Assembly: GCA_020049775.1 (NCBI GenBank)
Contig: JAGVLO010000009.1
Coordinates: 21,079 to 85,078, forward strand
DNA length: 64,000 nt
Direction of reading: 5' to 3'
From: Alphaproteobacteria bacterium
GTDB taxonomy: Bacteria; Pseudomonadota; Alphaproteobacteria; Rickettsiales; SXRF01
The notes beneath the pieces were generated by a model. The model saw only the letters and a list, made by a program, of their open reading frames with translations. It ran no database searches and was not told the DNA's origin. Position numbers and translations under genes: made by a program. Numbering within the stretch: position 1 is the first letter of the stretch; each line of letters starts with the position of its first letter. Positions 44,091 to 53,450 of the stretch are shown in pieces.

Positions 44091-44519
44091 TTATTTCGAA
44101 GGATACGCCGGCTTTTTCTCTTTCGGCTCTTCCTTCTTGGGTTCAATGCGCTCGATGTGAATCTTGCAGTTCTTCTGAATCGCTGCCTTTTCTAGGGCAT
44201 CGAATTCTCCACGAAGGCGCGAATACTCGGCTGCTTGTGGGGTGTCGCCATCGAGGAAGAATAATGCGGGCCAGAACAATACAAGGCCAACACCCATCTG
44301 GACTGAATCGTCCGACGCAGTCTTGTCTACTTGTCCGCCCAACTCAGCTACTCTGTGCGACAGTATCTGCATCTCTTGCTCAATTTGAGAGCACTTGTAG
44401 CTGTTGTACTGCATTGGAGACACATATTGCGGCGTAATCTCCTTTGTAGATTTCGCGCACGCCGCGAGCATGCAGATGGATAAAACAAGTGCAGTTGTAT
44501 TCCTTAATCCATTGGTCAT
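44091..44519 (-). CDS. Small lipoprotein, 142 residues
   Basis: The signal peptide ends in the lipobox LAAC (ALVLSICMLAAC), so Cys21 is lipidated. The mature part has QYNSYKCSQIEQEMQ, a helical RVAELGGQVDKTASDD and then a membrane-like VQMGVGLVLFWPALFFL, a layout common to a widespread group of small proteobacterial lipoproteins without known role. The C-terminal tail is Lys/Glu/Pro-rich. There is a weak GGAGCGAC-type ribosome site. It probably came with the DUF3015/DUF4105 cargo, though it lies on the other strand. Confidence 0.82.
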   Translation of the reverse strand: MTNGLRNTTALVLSICMLAACAKSTKEITPQYVSPMQYNSYKCSQIEQEMQILSHRVAELGGQVDKTASDDSVQMGVGLVLFWPALFFLDGDTPQAAEYSRLRGEFDALEKAAIQKNCKIHIERIEPKKEEPKEKKPAYPSK

Positions 44520-44864
44520 TGTCGCTCCTTCGACGGGTTATGATTTCACAAATTGCATACCACAGGTTGTGTACCGCTTGCACTGATTTTTTGTATGGGC
44601 ATATCTTTCGTTCGTATGTAACTGAATAGACGACATATTCTGCACAGGCAACCTATCCGGATAAACCCAACAGTAGACGCAGTTGTGGGATTGGCTAACC
44701 GAACACAATACAGGCGACAAGACTTACCGCATACATGTTGTCAGGAATGTGCTACAGGCGTGTTAGCAGTGAATGCAAGAAGCCGTAATTCAGGATACCG
44801 GGTGTAACAAGCGTTACAATCAGGAACGCATCGGAGTTGACTACCAATGTTCAGGGTTTGCGCA
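44520..44864. other. Intergenic region
   Basis: 345 bp between the lipoprotein start and the next minus-strand gene end. I see no RNA, repeat or reading frame that I can support; the lipoprotein promoter must be in its left part. Confidence 0.4.
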
Positions 44865-45077
44865 TTAGTGAAGCTTCTCCAGGGACTGCATGCACCGGAG
44901 ATCATGAATGGCACTGGAAATAGAAAGCCACACCGCGGCGCCCTTGGCGTCGTCCTTTGCCATCAGCTCCTGCATTCTCTTATCAGCCACGTCCTCAGCC
45001 TTGTCACCATGCTGTTTAAGGAGCAGTTGTGCTGGAATATAAATGTCTTTTGAGCTTGTCATGGCCATATGATACAT
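44865..45077 (-). CDS. Small alphaproteobacterial protein, 70 residues
   Basis: MTSSKDIYIPAQLLLKQHGD, then a helical region and KGAAVWLSISSAIHDL. This matches a common small family of about 60-70 residues in alphaproteobacteria, with no known function. The start could be ATG 45077 (TAGGAT upstream), 45068 or 45062; the conserved part begins at 45062. It lies just outside the left repeat of the six-gene module. Confidence 0.7.
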   Translation of the reverse strand: MYHMAMTSSKDIYIPAQLLLKQHGDKAEDVADKRMQELMAKDDAKGAAVWLSISSAIHDLRCMQSLEKLH

Positions 45078-45150
45078 ATCCTAACAAGTACAGGAAGGGG
45101 TGATTTATACATTATCCTTCCCTTACTTATGCCGAAGGGATAAACGGGTA

Positions 45151-45292
45151 ATTAATTATAATATGTATTATTTTTCATGTGGTTACCTAGGCACCGCAGA
45201 TTCCAGAAACAAGGATGAAAAAGTTGTGCCACTAACGCCAGAGAGTAAAGATATCACATCCCAATAATGATTAGTTCGTAACCTGTCTATTA
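45151..45292 (+). repeat. Direct repeat A, left border of six-gene module
   Basis: 142 bp that align with 53451-53591 in the same orientation. The end is nearly identical (TATCACATCCCAATAATG, then ATTAGTTCG, AACCTGTCTATTA); the middle is more diverged (AAAAAGTTGTGCC kept). No reading frame spans it. It may be a recombination scar, a duplicated untranslated RNA or a mobility signal. Confidence 0.8.
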
Positions 45293-45312
45293 AGGGGCCA
45301 TTTACTGAAAAC

Positions 45313-45335
45313 AGCCGCTTCATGCGGCTTTTTTT
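45313..45335 (+). terminator. Rho-independent terminator
   Basis: AGCCGC-TTCAT-GCGGCT followed by six T, reading rightward. It ends any rightward transcript crossing repeat A. The leftward gene at 45345 stops 10 bp away, and this hairpin is poor in that direction. Confidence 0.75.
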
Positions 45336-45344
45336 GTAAGTGCG

Positions 45345-47204
45345 TTAGCTGATTCCATGCCCACTATCGTTTGTGTGTCCATGGCCGGGGTCGTCGTGGT
45401 GATGTGTGTGATCTTGATGCGGGGGATTTTGGTCTGCCCATGTTGTATGACGACCACCGTCTGAATCAACATGCGGGCTATTTTCCTGAGTGCCTACTCT
45501 TTCTGTCCAGGGTTGCCCGCGTTCGTGCTCGTGGTGATAATCATCACGTCCATGATATCCATAATGTTGTTCATTAGCAGGGGGCGGTGATTGATGTTGT
45601 TCCTGATCTTGGTTGCCACGCCCCATCAAAAGATTTTCTAACTTATCAAGCTGTGTCTCAAACCAAGATTTTTCGGGTGGCATTACTTCTGGTGCTGGCG
45701 GCTCATTACCACGCATTAAAGTTCCAAGTTTTTCAATTCCTCTTTCAAACCAAGATTGTTCGGCTGGCGCTTCGGGTATTGGTGGCGGCTCTTGTATAAC
45801 CTCGACACGCTGAACTTCTACAGGTGTAGCGGGTGCAGGTGGTTGTGTCTCAGGAACGTAGGGTTGGCGCTCTTCTACAACCTCAACTCTTTCTTCTCTT
45901 TGTACAATTTCGCGGGTGGGAATCTCTTCGCGCTGGTGCGTTATGACGGGCGGCGGCGCGTTCTCTTCCCTATGTTCGTTTACTGGTACTTGCTGTTCGC
46001 GTTCCTGCTCCACAACTGGTTGGGCGACGACAAGTGCTTCTTTTTGAGCTTCGTCTTGTAATACGGCAGGCGGATTAACGGCTGGCGGTTCACTTGGAGT
46101 GGTTTCCTCCCTAACGGCGGTTCCAGTAGAAATACCTTCTCTATTTTGCTCAGGCGGCTCTTCTTGAGTTGTCGGCGGTTGGGCGATGACAGGAGTTTCT
46201 TTTTGACCTTCGTCCTGTAATGCCGCAGGCGGATTTACGGCTAGTAGATCAACGAGATCAGGCTTTGCATCATTCTGTTGTTCGACTGCAGTAGGCGGTA
46301 TTGGCGGCGGGCCATCTTGCTGTGTCGATCCTAATTCTATCGCGGCAGGAGGTTCATCCAGACCACCGTTTGGGTTTGGAGTACCAAACTCTGGATTGAC
46401 AGTAGTAGGATGTTCAAGCTCAGTAGTCGGCACATCAGGCGTTACATCGGGATGGTTTACGTCCTTTTGTGACTGACCAGTTACATCGGCAATACCCTCA
46501 TTGAACTCTTTTGGAGCGACAGGAGGGTTCTCAGCTTCCGGAGATTGTAGTTTCTCAGGGGCAAAATCTTTGACAGAGACCCATGTGTTATCCCCTAAAA
46601 CAACCTTGCCCTCAAGCGATGCGTTTTCAATGGCACGTTGCAGGCTAGCGGCGGCTTCAGTTTCCAGCTCACCAATCTTATTAACAGACATCCAGACGCC
46701 ATCGCCGAGATTACCTAGAGCTGGGCCTATCTCACGCCCAAGTTCTGTTGTTTTCTCTCCAACAACTGCGAGAGTTTGCTGAATATTAGTGTCTTGGAAT
46801 ATTGGGTCTGCCCAAGCCATTGTTTTAGTCATGGCTTCAGTTCCTTCTTTTGCGAGTGTTCCTAACATACCCGCCTCAACAAACGCACCGTTAACCGCAA
46901 TAAATGTTGTCGTCGCTTCACCATATCCAGCAGCCTCTGCCGCTAACATAGCAGCACGCGTGAGGCCAGCCAGCCCCGCAATTTGAGGGGCAGCAAGAGC
47001 AGCTAACGCAACACCAGCTGTGGTCGCAAGTATTGCTACGTAATAGCTGTGACCTTCGTGGACTTGTTCTCTTACGGAAAGTATTACCTGTCCTGCTTGT
47101 GCTGCCATTTGAGCAGTAGGATTATGCTCTGCCACAACGTCAAGCGTTAATCCCAATCCCTCTTTGGCAGCGCTATTATCATCTTCTTCTTCGATAGAAC
47201 TCAT
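45345..47204 (-). CDS. Module gene 1: low-complexity Pro/Glu-rich protein with His-rich tail
   Basis: 619 residues from ATG 47204 (AAGGAG eight bases upstream). The N-terminal 130 residues include hydrophobic, alanine-rich helices (SYYVAILATTAGVALAALAA) that could enter a membrane. Residues about 215-510 are Pro/Glu/Gln-rich with internal repeats: AVNPPAALQDEGQKE and AVNPPAVLQDEAQKE; EQSWFERGIEKLGTLMRG and EKSWFETQLDKLENLLMG. The tail is rich in His and Asp (HQDHTHHHDDPGHGH) and may bind metal. It is the last gene of the leftward operon. The architecture suggests an envelope or surface scaffold; function is unknown. Confidence 0.7.
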   Translation of the reverse strand: MSSIEEEDDNSAAKEGLGLTLDVVAEHNPTAQMAAQAGQVILSVREQVHEGHSYYVAILATTAGVALAALAAPQIAGLAGLTRAAMLAAEAAGYGEATTTFIAVNGAFVEAGMLGTLAKEGTEAMTKTMAWADPIFQDTNIQQTLAVVGEKTTELGREIGPALGNLGDGVWMSVNKIGELETEAAASLQRAIENASLEGKVVLGDNTWVSVKDFAPEKLQSPEAENPPVAPKEFNEGIADVTGQSQKDVNHPDVTPDVPTTELEHPTTVNPEFGTPNPNGGLDEPPAAIELGSTQQDGPPPIPPTAVEQQNDAKPDLVDLLAVNPPAALQDEGQKETPVIAQPPTTQEEPPEQNREGISTGTAVREETTPSEPPAVNPPAVLQDEAQKEALVVAQPVVEQEREQQVPVNEHREENAPPPVITHQREEIPTREIVQREERVEVVEERQPYVPETQPPAPATPVEVQRVEVIQEPPPIPEAPAEQSWFERGIEKLGTLMRGNEPPAPEVMPPEKSWFETQLDKLENLLMGRGNQDQEQHQSPPPANEQHYGYHGRDDYHHEHERGQPWTERVGTQENSPHVDSDGGRHTTWADQNPPHQDHTHHHDDPGHGHTNDSGHGIS

Positions 47205-47226
47205 GCTATACACTCCTTACGCCACA

Positions 47227-48108
47227 TTATTTGCATGCTTCTGCAACTCGCTTATCAAGAGCCATAACACTTTCGTCGCTATACACCTTCTCGACAGTAT
47301 TTATTGCTTTGGTAGTCAGCTTCGCACTATCTCTATTTTGTGCCAAATACTCGTCCAATTCGTGTCTTACAGCCACGTAGTCTAGAACCGGCGCACTGCT
47401 ACACTCTAGCGGATTATCATTTGTTTTCCCGATTAAAGTTGCACCTATTAGAGTAGAAAACACAACATACGAAGGATACAACTGGCTCAACATTTTATTA
47501 TCTTTGTATCCGTGCGCCTTTATTGCTTTAATGCCTTTGTTTGCGCTTGCTAGCAGTTCGGCCAAAGTCGGCTTTTCAAGTATTTGCGACTCTAATACAT
47601 TCACCTGCACAAGTAGTGCATAGGCGCTGAGGACAGAAGTGTATCGTTCTTCCGTATCCATTATTGGGTTATTTATTTTAGCCGCACGCGGCAAAGTAAT
47701 GGCAATTGAAGCTGCTTCATTGACAAATTCTTTTAGGACATCTTCGGGCATTTTGGTATGCGCCTTGTGTGCATATGTCATGATATTACGATAAGGATTA
47801 ATAGCACTCCATGCTCGCCAAAGCTCGCGTTCCCCGTCGCTTTCTGGAATAGCAGCAATAGCTTTTTCAGTTGCCCACTGATTCACACTGTTTACTGCAC
47901 GATAGGGAATACTTGTACGGTTGACTCCCAACTCCAGAAGATTTCCTTCAACATCCTGAGCCAAGGACGACACGATAAAAGCTGTTTTGGTGTCATATGG
48001 GCTTTTGAAGCCTTCCCAGCGTTTAGAATAGAAGCTCCAGTGGTTTACTCCCCAAAGCGAAAGGAATAATAAGCAAACACCTAGGATTATACTGAGGTAA
48101 AGCTTCAT
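47227..48108 (-). CDS. Module gene 2: membrane-anchored protein, 293 residues
   Basis: One N-terminal membrane helix (LYLSIILGVCLLFLSLWG) and a long helical soluble part outside or inside the membrane, with no recognised domain. It lies 22 bp before gene 1 and 8 bp after gene 3 on the same strand. The soluble part is about 270 residues, all-helical by composition, with conserved-looking PYRNIMTYAHKAH. Likely part of a membrane complex with the other module products. Confidence 0.65.
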   Translation of the reverse strand: MKLYLSIILGVCLLFLSLWGVNHWSFYSKRWEGFKSPYDTKTAFIVSSLAQDVEGNLLELGVNRTSIPYRAVNSVNQWATEKAIAAIPESDGERELWRAWSAINPYRNIMTYAHKAHTKMPEDVLKEFVNEAASIAITLPRAAKINNPIMDTEERYTSVLSAYALLVQVNVLESQILEKPTLAELLASANKGIKAIKAHGYKDNKMLSQLYPSYVVFSTLIGATLIGKTNDNPLECSSAPVLDYVAVRHELDEYLAQNRDSAKLTTKAINTVEKVYSDESVMALDKRVAEACK

Positions 48109-48116
48109 GATCAGGC

Positions 48117-48395
48117 CTATACGCTTGCTTCAGTTAGGGGAGAGTTTGCGGTGAATTCACGCACTTGATCATCGGTCATTTTACCTTTTTCGCAGCGAAG
48201 GATTTTACCAAAAGACGCCAATTCCTTGACTGGAAAATCCTCGCGGGAGGCAATGAAATTAAAATAACCCTCGATCTTCTGGCCGGGAACCATGGTTATG
48301 ACATGAAAATCTTCGCCGGATTGCAGCTTGCCTTCGTGATAAAAAACCATGCTGCCGTCTTTCAGGATCATTTTCTGCTCAAAGGATAACGCCAT
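48117..48395 (-). CDS. Module gene 3: small soluble protein, 92 residues
   Basis: I use ATG 48395 (MALSFEQKMILKDGSMVF). It starts 9 bp after the gene 4 stop, and longer starts would lie in gene 4. The product is a compact alpha/beta type (FHVITMVPGQKIEGYFNFIA) with no membrane segment. Not recognised. Its size suggests an accessory or regulatory partner. Confidence 0.6.
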   Translation of the reverse strand: MALSFEQKMILKDGSMVFYHEGKLQSGEDFHVITMVPGQKIEGYFNFIASREDFPVKELASFGKILRCEKGKMTDDQVREFTANSPLTEASV

Positions 48396-48403
48396 GCGGG
48401 AAA

Positions 48404-50101
48404 CTACGCGGAACGCGTAATAGATTTGACGATTGATTCCACCAGCGGTGTTTTCCACACCAGTGCAATGCCTGCAACTGCCGCAAGAACTGCAACAACC
48501 GCATAGAATGTCTTGTTGGAGCCGCCTTTATCATCTTTGCTGGATGACTTTGCAGAGGAAGGATTCTCGTCTTTACTCTTGCTTCCGCTACGCATCGATG
48601 CGGCCACGGCAGCACCAATCGCCGCTGTAAGCCCGATTTTACCTGCGGTAACGTAGTTATCGTAATTGGTTTCTTTCGCTTTGTCTTTATCCTTGCTGAC
48701 AGGAACTAGTGCGCGGCTCGTCTCTTTGACTTCAAATTCGCCTTCAATCACATCATCTTTTGCATCTTTGAGTGGCGCAGGCTTTTCTTTGTCCTTCGAT
48801 TCGTCGTTTTCTTTCACGCTAGCATCTGCATCTACATTGAGCGGCTGTGATGAAGCATCAACGGGAGGAGGTGTCGTGCTACTATCAATACCCAACAATG
48901 GTTGGCTGGAAGCGTCTTTTACTACAAACTCAGCATCGACCACATTGGGGTCAGGTTCACTGGCCTTCATGCGTTCGCGCAAGCTGGCAACGAAAGTCTC
49001 ACGCTGCGGGTGGTTGATGGCAAGGCCGTCCTGAATATACGCATTCAGGTAATCGTAATAGCGGTCTTCATTATTACCGCGCTTCAGGCTACTAATGAAT
49101 TCCAGCTTCTTTTTGTTATACTGCAAATCCGGGTGATCTTCCGTAATTTTTGCATCTGGCGTTACCCGTAAATACTGCTCGAAAACTGCCCGTTCTTTGT
49201 CCTGCAACGGCGGCAAGTCATGTACATGCACAAGCATATGGTGGTGTTTTTTCTGTTGCAGGTCATCATAGCCTTTGCCGATAAGGGCCGTTCGATACCG
49301 TGTCAGTGTATCGATTGACGAAGCACTCTTTTGGGTTTCGGCATCTCTTTCGGCTTCCTTGACTTTTGTTTTATAAAATTGACTGCGCGATTCAAGCCCA
49401 GAAACGAATGAATAAACGTCATCACCCTTGAGTTTACGTTCGTCCTGCTCGATTACTTTAATCAGGTCGGGCCGCGATTCCAGCAATAGGTCAACACCGT
49501 TAAGGCCTATGCGGTCCATGCGCTCGTTAATGTGGTCGAGCGAAGCTTTCTTTTCAATATCCGTTATTTCGCCCTTACGGTGCAGGTAATTGGTGAGTGC
49601 CGTGTCACGAATGGCTGCCACCGCCAGTGCCACATACATATTGCCATTCACATTGATATAATCAGCATCCCATTTGTATCGACCCAATGTGGTTTCACCG
49701 TAAGTTTCCTCAATTTGTTTAATCAACTCTTGAGTATATGGATTTTTTGAAGTTCCCGGCAAAGCAAATGCCTTGAAATAATACTCCCCTTCTCTTTGCA
49801 AAAGACTAAGCAGGCTCTCTGGATCATACAGCCCTTTAGCATTGGTTGAGTCTTCTTCGTAGTTGTTGAAGTAGGCAATAAAGTTCTTTGCAGCAAAATC
49901 CGGCAGTTTCACCGAACTATACGCACCCACATATTTATTGGCGTTCGGATAATGGGTACGTGTATCCCTGCGGCTGCTGGGGCGCGGGTCGTCCTTGTTG
50001 TAATGCCCATAGGCGTCCGATTGGCTGGCAAGCATCAGCCATTCTGGGCTTTGCTTGCTCATCCAGGCGTCAAAAGCCTTTGTCTTGCCATATGGGTTCA
50101 T
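48404..50101 (-). CDS. Module gene 4: tail-anchored 565-residue protein
   Basis: A large soluble N-terminal part (1-390), helical, is followed by an acidic low-complexity linker with a short repeat (VDAEFVVKDASSQPL; EGEFEVKETS) and two C-terminal membrane helices (ITAGKIG-like about 483-505, and TFYAVVAVLAAVAGIALVW about 531-549). The last helix anchors it by the tail. It is the first gene of the leftward operon, with AGGA upstream. No known domain is visible. The histidine-rich KKHHHMLVHVHDLPP (about 285-300) may bind metal. Confidence 0.68.
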   Translation of the reverse strand: MNPYGKTKAFDAWMSKQSPEWLMLASQSDAYGHYNKDDPRPSSRRDTRTHYPNANKYVGAYSSVKLPDFAAKNFIAYFNNYEEDSTNAKGLYDPESLLSLLQREGEYYFKAFALPGTSKNPYTQELIKQIEETYGETTLGRYKWDADYINVNGNMYVALAVAAIRDTALTNYLHRKGEITDIEKKASLDHINERMDRIGLNGVDLLLESRPDLIKVIEQDERKLKGDDVYSFVSGLESRSQFYKTKVKEAERDAETQKSASSIDTLTRYRTALIGKGYDDLQQKKHHHMLVHVHDLPPLQDKERAVFEQYLRVTPDAKITEDHPDLQYNKKKLEFISSLKRGNNEDRYYDYLNAYIQDGLAINHPQRETFVASLRERMKASEPDPNVVDAEFVVKDASSQPLLGIDSSTTPPPVDASSQPLNVDADASVKENDESKDKEKPAPLKDAKDDVIEGEFEVKETSRALVPVSKDKDKAKETNYDNYVTAGKIGLTAAIGAAVAASMRSGSKSKDENPSSAKSSSKDDKGGSNKTFYAVVAVLAAVAGIALVWKTPLVESIVKSITRSA

Positions 50102-50378
50102 AAATTCCTGTGCCTGTTTTCTCTGCGTGCCTCAAGAGGATAGCCGAGTATTAATATTTACCCCGTATGTTTACCACATCCAGCCTGCTGTGAAAATGGA
50201 AAGTTTTATTACATTCCCCACCCGTAAAATATGGTTAATATACTGATATTAAAGTTATTATTGCTTATTATCTCTGGTTTAATTTGATTGATGATGACAT
50301 ATTAATAAACAAATGTTAATGATTTTTGTTAATAATTGAGTTCTTGTTATTGGCAGTATTCATAATCAGGGAAATAGC
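50102..50378. promoter_or_regulatory. Divergent control region of the six-gene module
   Basis: 277 bp of very A+T-rich DNA between gene 4 (leftward) and gene 5 (rightward) must carry both promoters. No operator can be singled out. Confidence 0.4.
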
Positions 50379-51629
50379 ATGACTAAAGAAACATCCGGCG
50401 AACCAGAAACAGCGTTGCAGCCAGTAACCGCATTGCAATTATTTTCCGAAGCCAGCCAGAAAGCGTGGGATTTAAGTGGCAGCAGCACATTCACACAGTT
50501 AAAAAACAGCCAGGTCGCCATTAGCCTTTCAAGAACTCCTACTGATATTAGCCGGAATATTGATGACGCACGTTTGTCTGCGGTCAGGGTTAGGGAATGG
50601 GTTGAGTACACCCATCAATCGCTGGCTGATGAAGCAAATGCACTGCTCGCCAAACAGGAAGTGGAAACAAACGAGGGCGTAACAACGCTTGATGGGCAGA
50701 AGAAAGATCTGACAAAAAAGAAGGGCGATGCCAATGTCGGAACGGCAGCTGGGGCTGCTGGGAGTCTCGCTCTGGCACTGGATAGTGCGGGAGGAATGGG
50801 CTTTTTCTCATTGCTTGTTACTATAGCGACAGCTGTACTCACTGGTGCATCTGCCAGTGAGTCTCAAGAAGCCGGCAATCAAATCAAGTCGGTGGAGGCA
50901 AGCGCAGAGCAGCTCAAGCAGCTGCTAGAAGAAGCCAGAAAGCACAAAGACAGCATATTGCTGCAAATTGACAAGGATCAGCTCAAAGCGATATTTGAGC
51001 CAACAGTGGTGCTACACCGCGTGGCACATGCCAAAAAGATACAAGAAGAATTCAGCAAATTCGCCAAACGTCACGGCACTGGCGAGGACGCTGTTGCACA
51101 ACATTTATTCGATGTCGCGCCGGAGGTTGCTGAATCGCTGCTGAACCTGCTGAAAGGCGATTACCGTGAGGCTGACTTGAACAAGCTGGAAGCCTATGGC
51201 AAGGACGCGCCGATAACCGCTTCTGCCGAGCAAAGGGCGGCACTTCAATTTATCAACCATTCCCTGATGGTGCGCCGCGACTATTTCGAGATCTGGGCCA
51301 GCAAGATGCATGATCTTGAAGAGAAAAAATCAAAAATTGAGCAGGCATTTGCAGCAAATCAACCTGAAGAACGGCCAAAACTGGAATTATTCAGGGAAAA
51401 GCCAATATCACTTTCTAAATCTATTAAAACAGACGAAGAAAATCCGCCGCCGGAGGTCCAGAAACCACCGGTTAAAATTACAGAAGGCATGCAGCGTGGC
51501 ATTGATACGGTGAAGAAACAGGACACGCTTGCGAACACAGCCGTGTCGGGAATGCAATTAGCCCTGCAAAGCAATATGGGTATTAAGGAAAAGCACGAAG
51601 CACTTTGGAAAATGCCGATAAATCAGTAA
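50379..51629 (+). CDS. Module gene 5: coiled-coil protein with hydrophobic hairpin, 416 residues
   Basis: AGGGAAATAGC precedes the ATG. A helical N-terminus and a charged coil (EGVTTLDGQKKDLTKKKGD) lead into a glycine/alanine-rich hydrophobic stretch of about 45 residues (VGTAAGAAGSLALALDSAGG, then FFSLLVTIATAVLTG), then another long coil. This helix-hairpin-helix layout resembles alpha pore-forming toxins and also some membrane-remodelling proteins. No sequence likeness to a named toxin is claimed. A Pro-rich C-terminal tail follows. Its end overlaps gene 6 by 25 bp. Confidence 0.68.
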   Translation: MTKETSGEPETALQPVTALQLFSEASQKAWDLSGSSTFTQLKNSQVAISLSRTPTDISRNIDDARLSAVRVREWVEYTHQSLADEANALLAKQEVETNEGVTTLDGQKKDLTKKKGDANVGTAAGAAGSLALALDSAGGMGFFSLLVTIATAVLTGASASESQEAGNQIKSVEASAEQLKQLLEEARKHKDSILLQIDKDQLKAIFEPTVVLHRVAHAKKIQEEFSKFAKRHGTGEDAVAQHLFDVAPEVAESLLNLLKGDYREADLNKLEAYGKDAPITASAEQRAALQFINHSLMVRRDYFEIWASKMHDLEEKKSKIEQAFAANQPEERPKLELFREKPISLSKSIKTDEENPPPEVQKPPVKITEGMQRGIDTVKKQDTLANTAVSGMQLALQSNMGIKEKHEALWKMPINQ

Positions 51630-53428
51630 AACAATTTAACGCACTTTTCACTGGTGTTGACCGCGTACTCGCAGAGATTGAGCGTAAATATAGCATAACG
51701 CACTCGCAACTAGATCGTTTGGATCATCGGTATAGTAATGCTGAGTCGATAGCTACAGAGCGGGAACTGCTGAAAATAAACCATCCTGATGAGATTATGA
51801 AAGAGAGCGCAGCTGGCACTGGTTTAGGAGAATTGGCCAGATTTGGAATCGCTCTGGCTGGCGCAATGGCGGGAGAACCAGTATCAGCTGCAGCGGCAAA
51901 TGCTTCTCTAGGAAGAGTTATAGATCGTCAATCACAGGCGACAGCGAGATATATCAGAGGCATGGCTCAACACGAGGTTCGTGAGGCATCCTTGAAGAAA
52001 AGAGCCGCCCGCTATAATCTGGATGAATTGGAAGCAGACCTCCAAAGGCTGGACGAAGAGTTCAAGAAACTAGGGAATGACAAGGACTTTCTGAAATTCC
52101 TTGAGAGCAGCGAAGATGTTGAGCACATACGCAACATGTATATGATTATGCCGCGGCTGGTGTCAGGTGAAAACAACATTGAAGCACTTGAACTGCGGAT
52201 GGAGAAGGCGGGTTTTGCCAGCCTTGATGATTTTGTTGCAGATCTACGCACTGGTAATGAACGGCTGGCAGATGCCATGGAGAACTGGCTTCTGGGTATC
52301 GCTAACAGCAATGACCTGAAAGTGCTTGTGGTGGAAGCTAATGGTATTGATGCGCCAGCCAGCCCTAAAGAGGCCTTACTGGTTGCATGTGTAGAAGATA
52401 TCATCAAGCCAAATTACCACGACTATGCGCGACAGGCATCGATGATGGATTATCTGGAAATGCGTAATGTGGTGGCGACGAACACTCCATTTTATTCAAT
52501 AGGTGAGGTTGTCAAAAAACAGACCGACAAGGCGCTTCAGGCGCTGCTTTCCGGCGAGGGTGAGATGTCTCTGGTGGGTAGTAATGATGTACACCGGATG
52601 TTTGGATATTATATGTCGCGCCATGGTGACAAATCCCTATCAGATCCGCGAGGCCGCCGCACCAATGTTCTAAAGATAGTGGATGCAGGGCAAAGCCAAA
52701 CGCGCGAAGAAATTGCGGATAAAAGCAGCGACATAGTACGTGAAAAACCAAGAAATGCTGAGATTCCTCGTATCGGCAGCCTGTTTACAGAAGTGTGTGC
52801 CTACGAATATTTATTAACGCAGGGCCATAATATTGCAGATCAGCCGAGGATTGCAGATCACCCGCATGTGCTGGGCGCATTGGACATGGTCAATAGCGTG
52901 ACCGAAGAATTTATTAAGCGTTTGGCGCTGCAAACAGCGCGCGGCCCAAAGAGGGCGCTAGGTCTACAAATAGAAAATCTGATTGCACAATCATTCATTG
53001 ATTTCTTTTCAGTGCTGGGTGCAGCTCATGGCTCTGATCCTAAGATTAAGGCATCTGCAGATAAGGTCACCCGCGCCTATCGTGGAGAGAACTTTGGCGT
53101 AGCGAATAGCAACTATACTTTGGTTATTACTAATAATGCGACCTCGCAGCAAGCATTTGGCTTATTTCTGAATGTGTATCAGCATAACTTAGAAAAGTAT
53201 CTTGAATCTGCTACACGCCCAAACCGCAAGGCACTACTGGAACAATTATCAGCCGTGGCTGATATCATGCAAGATTTGCAGCCCGGAAATATCATGACTC
53301 CGGAATCACCGGAGGCAAGAATGCAGGCACATTACCGTAGCCATATGCTTGGCAACGCTGGTGTTGACCGCCACAGTTGGGTTCTGCGTTCAGAAAGCAT
53401 TCGACCCGACGGTCGGAGTGTTGATTGA
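51605..53428 (+). CDS. Module gene 6: large helical protein, 607 residues
   Basis: The TTG start at 51605 overlaps gene 5; no ATG occurs for another 60 codons, so coupled reinitiation is likely. There is a coil at the N-terminus, a Gly/Ala-rich segment (FGIALAGAMAGEPVSAAAAN, about 80-99) like that of gene 5, and a second coil (LEADLQRLDEEFKKLGND). A mostly helical C-terminal part follows, with no known domain. Genes 5 and 6 may be distant partners in one membrane-active assembly. The right repeat B starts 22 bp after its stop. Confidence 0.66.
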   Translation: MENADKSVKQFNALFTGVDRVLAEIERKYSITHSQLDRLDHRYSNAESIATERELLKINHPDEIMKESAAGTGLGELARFGIALAGAMAGEPVSAAAANASLGRVIDRQSQATARYIRGMAQHEVREASLKKRAARYNLDELEADLQRLDEEFKKLGNDKDFLKFLESSEDVEHIRNMYMIMPRLVSGENNIEALELRMEKAGFASLDDFVADLRTGNERLADAMENWLLGIANSNDLKVLVVEANGIDAPASPKEALLVACVEDIIKPNYHDYARQASMMDYLEMRNVVATNTPFYSIGEVVKKQTDKALQALLSGEGEMSLVGSNDVHRMFGYYMSRHGDKSLSDPRGRRTNVLKIVDAGQSQTREEIADKSSDIVREKPRNAEIPRIGSLFTEVCAYEYLLTQGHNIADQPRIADHPHVLGALDMVNSVTEEFIKRLALQTARGPKRALGLQIENLIAQSFIDFFSVLGAAHGSDPKIKASADKVTRAYRGENFGVANSNYTLVITNNATSQQAFGLFLNVYQHNLEKYLESATRPNRKALLEQLSAVADIMQDLQPGNIMTPESPEARMQAHYRSHMLGNAGVDRHSWVLRSESIRPDGRSVD

Positions 53429-53450
53429 TAATCATTAACCCCTAATATCC

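Noticed and set aside
43844..44437. 197-codon plus-strand frame over the lipoprotein gene
   Set aside because: It runs antisense to a lipoprotein with a clear lipobox and has no ribosome site or sensible composition.
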